64,000 nt of DNA from Microbacterium sp. SORGH_AS_1204 (GTDB lineage Bacteria > Actinomycetota > Actinomycetes > Actinomycetales > Microbacteriaceae): NCBI RefSeq assembly GCF_030818935.1, contig NZ_JAUTBD010000001.1, positions 806,001 through 870,000 of the forward strand. Direction: 5' to 3'. The notes beneath the pieces are model-generated. The model did no database searches. It worked only from the letters and a program-made list of their open reading frames with translations, and was not told where the DNA came from. Below are positions 59,222 through 64,000 of this stretch, in pieces (within the stretch, counting starts at the first letter, position 1; each line of letters starts with the position of its first letter). A program made the position numbers and the translations under genes.

Positions 59222-59533
59222 ATGGTCATGGAAGCACCGTTCAGCCGTCGGGGATCGTCGAAGGCCGCTCCCACCACGGCCGTCGCCTCCGCGCCCATCG
59301 ACGTCCCATCCCCGCCCATCGAGGTGCCGTCAGCGACAACAGAGATCCCGTGGACGCGGATCGACCTCGACCTCTACGAGGTCAGTCGTGGCGGCTACAT
59401 CGTCGGCTACGTCGAGGTCGTGGGTGCCGTGTTCGTCGCGCTGGGCGGCGCCCGGTACGACCGTGCGGTCGAGGTGTCTCAGCACCTCACCTTCCACGCG
59501 GCCGTGGATGCGCTCATCAGCCGCGTGCTCTGA
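59222..59533 (+). CDS. Hypothetical protein, small
   Basis: 103 aa, not recognised. Residues 20-45 are Pro/Ser/Ala-rich with a repeat (APIDVPSPPIEVPSA); residues 46-103 look folded (WTRIDLDLYEVSRGGYIVGY). No signal peptide or helix bundle. A good AAGGAG lies before the ATG, so it is probably real. Confidence 0.65.
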   Translation: MVMEAPFSRRGSSKAAPTTAVASAPIDVPSPPIEVPSATTEIPWTRIDLDLYEVSRGGYIVGYVEVVGAVFVALGGARYDRAVEVSQHLTFHAAVDALISRVL

Positions 59534-59606
59534 CGCCCCCGGCGATACCGCCGGTGTCGGGCGCCGCGCATGCTCCCGTGCGATACGAGTGCTGCACACG
59601 GGATGA

Positions 59607-59936
59607 TCAGCGCGTGAGGGTGTAACCGGCCTCTTCGATGGCTGCGGCAAGGGTGTCGTCGTTCACCGCTCCGGTGGACGCGATGCGCACCAGCGAGGTG
59701 CCGCCCTCGCGCAGGTCGACGGCGACCACCTCGACACCCTCGAGGGCATTGAGCTCCTCGGTGACCGCGCGCACGCAGTGGGCGCACGTCATCCCCTCGA
59801 CGCGCAACTCGCTCGTCGCGGGCGCGTCCGTGGGGGCGGATGCCATGGATCCGCCGCCGCACCCGCAGCCGTCGCCGCACCCACCGCCCGCGGGGGTCGA
59901 CGCGGACAGTCCGAGGTCGATGCGCTGCTCTGTCAT
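59607..59936 (-). CDS. Heavy-metal-associated domain protein (CopZ-like copper chaperone)
   Basis: 109 aa. The C-terminal HMA domain has MTCAHC (residues 49-54) and GYTL. The N-terminus carries an extra Cys/Gly cluster (C20, C24, C26) absent from plain CopZ. AAGGAG precedes the ATG. It is the second gene of an operon with csoR (11 bp gap). No copper ATPase gene is in the window. Confidence 0.88.
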   Translation of the reverse strand: MTEQRIDLGLSASTPAGGGCGDGCGCGGGSMASAPTDAPATSELRVEGMTCAHCVRAVTEELNALEGVEVVAVDLREGGTSLVRIASTGAVNDDTLAAAIEEAGYTLTR

Positions 59937-59947
59937 GGGGGTCTCCT

Positions 59948-60229
59948 TCACGACCGCACCAGGCGTGCGATGGCCTGGTTGGCTTCTTTGAGTTTCTCTT
60001 CGGCGACGGGACCGCCCTGCGCCGCCGCTTCGGCGACGCAGTGCGAAAGGTGGTCGTCGAGAAGGGAGAGGGCGACGTTCTCGAGCGCCTTCGTCACGGC
60101 CGACACCTGGGTGAGGATGTCGATGCAGTACTGGTCGTCGTCGACCATCCGCGCGATTCCGCGTACCTGCCCCTCCGCGCGGCGCAGGCGTTTGAGGAGG
60201 TCGTCCTTACGTCCCACGTATCCGTGCAT
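59948..60229 (-). CDS. csoR: CsoR-type copper-sensing repressor
   Basis: 93 aa, all-helical DUF156 repressor. The Cu(I) ligands of CsoR are in place: C35 (DDQYCIDIL), H60 and C64 (DDHLSHCV). A palindrome of the GGGGTA type (60238-60256) starts 8 bases upstream of the ATG, so copper would relieve autorepression of csoR and the HMA gene. Confidence 0.92.
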   Translation of the reverse strand: MHGYVGRKDDLLKRLRRAEGQVRGIARMVDDDQYCIDILTQVSAVTKALENVALSLLDDHLSHCVAEAAAQGGPVAEEKLKEANQAIARLVRS

Positions 60230-60237
60230 GCCTCGAT

Positions 60238-60256
60238 GATACCCCCATGGGGTATC
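60238..60256. promoter_or_regulatory. CsoR operator
   Basis: GATACCCC (60238-60245), CAT, GGGGTATC (60249-60256): perfect 8-bp arms, of the TACCCC-GGGGTA type known for CsoR. Confidence 0.8.
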
Positions 60257-60336
60257 GCTAGCGCGGTCCTGCGTTCTGTCAACCCCCTCTGCCGCAGAAG
60301 CCCGGGGGCGGAAGGTCGAATCATCAGGAGGTCGAC

Positions 60337-60372
60337 ATGCTCTACCGTCGTACCGGTGGTGGTCGGCGATGA
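60337..60372 (+). CDS. Possible 11-codon leader ORF
   Basis: ATG at 60337 has a full AGGAGG 5 bases upstream and encodes MLYRRTGGGRR before TGA, which overlaps the next ATG (60369) as ATGA. Tiny and unconfirmed. Confidence 0.35.
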   Translation: MLYRRTGGGRR

Positions 60373-60542
60373 CCACCGAACCTTTCCCCACCGGACCACA
60401 CCGCCCCGTGCGCATCCCGCACCTGCCCCCGTTGCGTTCGCAGCGAGGAGAATCGAAGGATGACGCGAACACTGGCAGCCCTACCGGGCGCCGCGCGGAG
60501 ACTGTGTCTCAGCCGACGAAACGGCGAGATCTGCACCCGTGA
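60369..60542 (+). CDS. Possible 57-codon ORF coupled to the leader
   Basis: Begins at the ATGA overlap with the 11-codon ORF, MTTEPFPTGPHRPVRIPHLP, and continues into the next gene in another frame. Low complexity and unrecognised; may only couple translation to the gene at 60460. Confidence 0.3.
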   Translation: MTTEPFPTGPHRPVRIPHLPPLRSQRGESKDDANTGSPTGRRAETVSQPTKRRDLHP

Positions 60543-60819
60543 GGACGGGCACCGAGGTTTGCACCATCGCACGGGCGGACGCCTGTTATGGAGCGATCTG
60601 CAGGCCGACCCGCCGGAGTGCGCCGGCGCCGGCGCCCCTGCGGAGCCCGCTCCCGAGTTGCCCGACGGCTTTCCGGCGGGGAGGGCGCTCTGCTCGGTCT
60701 GCTGGGCGTTCGTCGACGTGGTGAACGGTGCGCTCACGCCCCACGACTCGTGGCGGGGTGACGACTCACGCGCCGAGGCCGACCGGCGCCGAGAATGGTT
60801 CAACACGTTCGGCTGGTGA
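60460..60819 (+). CDS. Hypothetical Cys-rich small protein
   Basis: 119 aa, not recognised. It has LCLSRRNGEICTREDGHRGL, HHRTG, and CSVCWAFVDV; five Cys and several His could bind metal. GAGGAG lies 9 bases before the ATG. No neighbouring gene gives a clear role. Confidence 0.6.
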   Translation: MTRTLAALPGAARRLCLSRRNGEICTREDGHRGLHHRTGGRLLWSDLQADPPECAGAGAPAEPAPELPDGFPAGRALCSVCWAFVDVVNGALTPHDSWRGDDSRAEADRRREWFNTFGW

Positions 60820-60821
60820 GA

Positions 60822-61520
60822 TCACACGGGCGCAGCGGCGTCGGCGGTCGCCACTCGTCCGTCGACGATCTCCACCGTCTCATCGAGTGCGCCGGCGTGC
60901 ACCAGGTCGTGTGTGACGAGGAGCGTCGCCGTCTGCCGCTCGCGCGTCAGGCGTGCCAGCAGCGCCATGACTTCGGCGCCGCGCGCGCGGTCGAGGGCGC
61001 TCGTCGGTTCGTCGACCAGGAGCACGCGCGGATCGTGCACGAGGGCGCGGGCGATCGCGACGCGCTGTCGCTGCCCGCCCGACAACTGGGCGGGGCGCCG
61101 ATCGGCGAGGTGGCCGAGACCGACGGCATCCAGCAGCTCGTCGATGCGACCGCGCACGGACGCCCGCCGCTCGCGGGTGCCCCGCCCGCCGAGCTCCGCC
61201 ATCACGCGCAGCTGCTCACGCGTGGTGAGGGAGGGGAGCAGCTGCGGCTGCTGGAACACGATGCCGATGCGCTCGCGGCGAAGCGCCGTCCTCGCGGCGG
61301 CGCCGAGGTCGGTGGCATCCACGCCGTCGATCACGACGCGCCCGGAATCAGGACGCACGAGAGTCGCGGCCAGGGCGAGCAGGCTCGACTTGCCCGACCC
61401 GGACGGGCCGGTGATGCCGGTGAGCACCCCCGGGCGTCCCTCGAGGGTGACGTGGTCGACCGCGGTGACCCGTGAGTCGCCGTCGGGGTAGGTGAGGCTG
61501 ACGTCGTCGAGAAGGATCAT
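60822..61520 (-). CDS. ABC exporter ATP-binding protein (MacB/LolD type)
   Basis: 232 aa. Walker A GPSGSGKSS, Q-loop VFQQPQLLPSLT, signature LSGGQRQRVAIARAL, Walker [13 protein letters not shown]. The ATG overlaps the stop of the permease gene by 4 bp. With it this forms a type VII-like exporter of unknown substrate. Confidence 0.93.
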   Translation of the reverse strand: MILLDDVSLTYPDGDSRVTAVDHVTLEGRPGVLTGITGPSGSGKSSLLALAATLVRPDSGRVVIDGVDATDLGAAARTALRRERIGIVFQQPQLLPSLTTREQLRVMAELGGRGTRERRASVRGRIDELLDAVGLGHLADRRPAQLSGGQRQRVAIARALVHDPRVLLVDEPTSALDRARGAEVMALLARLTRERQTATLLVTHDLVHAGALDETVEIVDGRVATADAAAPV

Positions 61521-62578
61521 CGTGTGCTCCCGAGGGCGGTGAGGGGGTCCGATTTCGTGACGGCGCCGAGCGACACCGCCGCGCCGACGAGGCCGAGTGC
61601 GATCATCACGACCGCGGGCGCGAGGGTGGTGAGCGGACTCAGCACGAACGGCAACGCGCCACCGGCGAGAGCCCCCAGCGCGGCGGTGAGGCCGATGCCC
61701 GCCCCGACGCCCACCAGCAGCACGACCAGCGCCTGGCCGAGCGCATCGCGCACGAGAGCGGGAGTGCTGGCGCCGAGCGCTTTGAGCACCGCGACATCAC
61801 CCGCGCGCTGCATCGTCCAGACGGTGAAGAACGCGCCGACCACGAGCGCCGAGACGCCGAAGAGCATCGTGATCATGAGAGCGAGCGATCCGATCTCGGA
61901 GCGGAAGGTCGGCAGCGCCGACAGACTCGCGAGCGGGGTGGATGCCACGGTGCCGGTGTCGGCGGCGACGGCATCCCACGCGGGTGAGCCCGACACCGCC
62001 AGCACGGTTGCGCTCCCCGTGCCACCCAGGCGCTCGTCGAGTGCGAGCCAGGCATCGGGCGTCAGCGACAGGACGGGCGTGTGGCTGTAGGAGAGGTCGT
62101 CCTGGATCGCCGAAACGGTGAATGCCGAACCGGCGACGCTGACCCGGTCGCCGACCGCGGCGCCCAGCGCCGTCGCGGCGCTGACGGAGACGATGATCTC
62201 GTCGGCGCGGCGCGGGGCGGGAACGCCGTGGCCCGCGTCGAGGCCGAATACGGCGACGGCACCGGTGCCCTCGGGCCCCTCCGCCCGCGTCTGTCGGATG
62301 CCGATGGGCACGACGCGGTCGACGCCCGGGGCGTTGCGCCACGCGGAGATCGTGTCGCCGTCGATGCTCGAGTCGGCGAAGGTCGGGGCACCTGTTCCGA
62401 CGGGCTTCAGCACGAGCCGGTCGCCCGGGAGCGCGAGCACCGCCGAGACGTTCTGGGCGGCCAGGCCGCCGGTGAGGCCGGAGAGGAATCCGACGAGCAG
62501 CGTGATGAGGGCGACGACCGCCCCGATGAGGGCGAACCGCCCGCGGGCGAACCGGAGATCGCGCCATGCGACGTACAC
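61517..62578 (-). CDS. FtsX-like ABC exporter permease
   Basis: 353 aa with one N-terminal helix, a long extracellular (MacB-PCD-like) domain and three C-terminal helices (from about residue 240). The GTG at 62578 was chosen because AAGGAGG lies 6 bases upstream, giving VYVAWRDLRFARGRFALIGA. It faces a two-component system on the other strand, which may control it. Confidence 0.9.
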   Translation of the reverse strand: MYVAWRDLRFARGRFALIGAVVALITLLVGFLSGLTGGLAAQNVSAVLALPGDRLVLKPVGTGAPTFADSSIDGDTISAWRNAPGVDRVVPIGIRQTRAEGPEGTGAVAVFGLDAGHGVPAPRRADEIIVSVSAATALGAAVGDRVSVAGSAFTVSAIQDDLSYSHTPVLSLTPDAWLALDERLGGTGSATVLAVSGSPAWDAVAADTGTVASTPLASLSALPTFRSEIGSLALMITMLFGVSALVVGAFFTVWTMQRAGDVAVLKALGASTPALVRDALGQALVVLLVGVGAGIGLTAALGALAGGALPFVLSPLTTLAPAVVMIALGLVGAAVSLGAVTKSDPLTALGSTR

Positions 62579-62723
62579 GTCGCCTCCTTCCGCCGGTGGA
62601 TCTCGCCGGCGTCTTCCACTCTCGTGGCGGGCCACGAAGCGGTCATCGGCGGCTCGGGCGAACTCCGTCTCCACCTTTCGGACGATTCCGCCGCGCCGCG
62701 GCATCCGTAGCCTGGACTCCGAC

Positions 62724-63917
62724 ATGCCCCATCGCACTCTCGCACCGGTCTTCGCCGGCCTCCGCGCCGGACTCCACGTCCTGTTCTGCGCCCTGCTCGC
62801 GCTGGTCGTCGTGCGTGTGCTGCTCACGGATGGATCCGTGCGCGCGCTGACGCTGGCGGGGCTGCTCGGTGTCGTGTATCTCGCCGGCCTCTGGCTGGCC
62901 CGCGCCCGGCGCACCGACATCGACCACGCCGGCGGGCGGAAGTCGGGGGCGGGTGCCCTCTGGCTCGCGGCGCTCACCGTCGTGTGGGCGGCGCTGATGT
63001 GGTTCGTGCCCGAGGCGGCGTACCTCGTGTTCACGCTGTTCTTCCTCTACCTTCACCTCCTGCCCGGGGCGGCGGGCCCGCTCGCCGTCGTGTCCACCAC
63101 AGCGCTGACGATCGTGGCGTTCGCGGTGCACGGCGGCCTCACCGTGGGCGGGGTCGTGGGCCCGGTGGTCGGTGCGGGCGTGGCCCTGCTGATCGGTCTC
63201 GGCTATGCGGCCCTGGAGCGCCGTGCGGCTGAGCGCGAGGCGCTTCTGGCCGAGTTGCTCGCGACGCGCGACCGGTTGGCCGCGGCGCAACGCGAACAGG
63301 GCGTGCTCGCTGAACGCGCGCGCCTGGCCCGCGAGATCCACGACACCGTTGCGCAGGGGCTGTCGAGCATCCAGATGCTGTTGTACGCGGCGGAGCGGGC
63401 GGATGCCGCCGGTCCCGGCATCGAGCACGTGCGCCTCGCGCGACTCACCGCCGGCGAAGGGCTCGCCGAGGCGCGACGGTTCATCCGCGAACTGGCCCCG
63501 CCCAGCCTTCACAACGGACTCGGCCCAGCCCTGGAACGTCTCGCGGGGGAGTGGGGAGCGCGCGAGGCGCCGGCGGTCACGGTCGACGTGGCGAGCACGG
63601 TGGCGCTGCCGATGGACGCGCAGACCGCCCTGTTGCGTATCGCCCAGGGTGCTCTGGCGAACATCGCGCAGCACGCCCGCGCGGGTCGCGTGAGTATCCG
63701 CCTCCAACCGGTCGGCGACCTGGTGCGCCTCGAGATCGCCGACGACGGAGACGGGTTCGATCCCCGCAGCGCCGCCGTCGCCGCATCCGGAACCGACTCC
63801 TTCGGTCTGCGCGCCATGCGAGAGCGAGTCGACCAGCTCGACGGGCGGCTCGACGTGGTGAGCGCACCCGGCGCCGGAACCACCATCGCGGTGACACTGC
63901 CGGCGGCTGCGCGATGA
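62724..63917 (+). CDS. Sensor histidine kinase (NarL-type partner)
   Basis: 397 aa. The N-terminal half has about six membrane helices with no large outer domain; then a short coiled coil, the phospho-acceptor region ARLAREIHDTVAQGLSSIQM (His about residue 210) of HisKA_3 kinases, and an HATPase domain with DDGDGFDP and FGLRAMRERV. TAGCCT (62708-62713) is 10 bases before the ATG and no ribosome site is seen. It overlaps the response regulator by 4 bp. Confidence 0.92.
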   Translation: MPHRTLAPVFAGLRAGLHVLFCALLALVVVRVLLTDGSVRALTLAGLLGVVYLAGLWLARARRTDIDHAGGRKSGAGALWLAALTVVWAALMWFVPEAAYLVFTLFFLYLHLLPGAAGPLAVVSTTALTIVAFAVHGGLTVGGVVGPVVGAGVALLIGLGYAALERRAAEREALLAELLATRDRLAAAQREQGVLAERARLAREIHDTVAQGLSSIQMLLYAAERADAAGPGIEHVRLARLTAGEGLAEARRFIRELAPPSLHNGLGPALERLAGEWGAREAPAVTVDVASTVALPMDAQTALLRIAQGALANIAQHARAGRVSIRLQPVGDLVRLEIADDGDGFDPRSAAVAASGTDSFGLRAMRERVDQLDGRLDVVSAPGAGTTIAVTLPAAAR

Positions 63918-64000
63918 TCCGCGTCGTCATCGCCGACGATCACCCGGTGGTGCGGGCGGGAGTCCGCGCCCTGCTCGATACCGAACCCGACATCGCCGTG
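63914..64000 (+). CDS. Response regulator, NarL/LuxR type (3' end outside window)
   Basis: Only 29 codons are visible: MIRVVIADDHPVVRAGVRAL, the acidic pocket of a receiver domain. ATG overlaps the kinase stop (ATGA). Confidence 0.88.
   Translation, partial: MIRVVIADDHPVVRAGVRALLDTEPDIAV

Overview
The window is very G+C-rich chromosomal DNA of an actinobacterium, most probably Microbacteriaceae and Microbacterium-like. The signs are: a tRNA-Trp-secE-nusG cluster with a long acidic NusG N-terminus; several genes with a TANNNT hexamer 6-7 nt before the start codon and no Shine-Dalgarno (leaderless style); cytochrome bd genes in the order cydABDC; CsoR/CopZ; and a heptamer GGATGCC/GGCATCC scattered through most genes. 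The assignment comes from gene content and style, not from a database search.

Layout. 1-2.5 kb: end of an APC amino-acid permease and a succinate-semialdehyde-type dehydrogenase. 2.8-4.4 kb: tRNA-Trp, secE, nusG and a strong terminator. 4.4-6.8 kb: an AbiEi/DUF559-like nuclease gene with clusters of long nested palindromes on both sides, then rplK-rplA. 8.1-11.7 kb: a polar amino-acid ABC importer and a nitronate monooxygenase. 11.7-13.9 kb: acylphosphatase, a frameshifted LysE exporter and its LysG/ArgP-type regulator. 13.9-18.5 kb: quinone oxidoreductase, a MarR/DHA2 efflux unit with paired operators, a YqaJ-like nuclease, and a small siderophore-interacting-like protein behind a DtxR-box-like site. 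18.7-19.8 kb: a second AbiEi/DUF559-like gene with a different repeat family on both flanks. 20-21.1 kb: L10 leader and rplJ-rplL, so rplKA and rplJL are about 12 kb apart. 21.5-26.2 kb: a giant secreted, sortase-anchored nuclease/5'-nucleotidase.

26.3-31.4 kb: LacI regulator and an alpha-glucoside-type ABC importer with visible operators. 31.4-32.1 kb: a third cluster of the nested palindromes. 32.1-41.4 kb: DUF305/DUF3105 pair, Bcr/CflA efflux, PAP2 phosphatase, HerA/DUF853 ATPase, MHS transporter, NAD-binding DUF2867-like protein. 41.6-52.3 kb: a molybdenum locus (mogA-moaE facing moaA-moeB-moeA-moaC-moaD, a HTH-TOBE protein, modABC), into which an SDR/XRE-regulator pair is inserted. 52.4-58.4 kb: cydABDC, transcribed right to left, with a divergent PadR regulator. 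59-64 kb: small proteins, csoR-copZ, a MacB-like ABC exporter and a divergent two-component system cut by the window end.

The most unusual content is non-coding. There are at least three families of 60-80 bp nested palindromes (long outer stem, short inner stem). One has ten copies in three clusters and surrounds one nuclease gene; another surrounds the paralogous nuclease gene; a third has three dispersed copies, one forming the 3' end of cydD. In addition, the GGATGCC/GGCATCC heptamer is strongly over-represented and forces unusual Asp (GAT) and Ala (GCA) codons.
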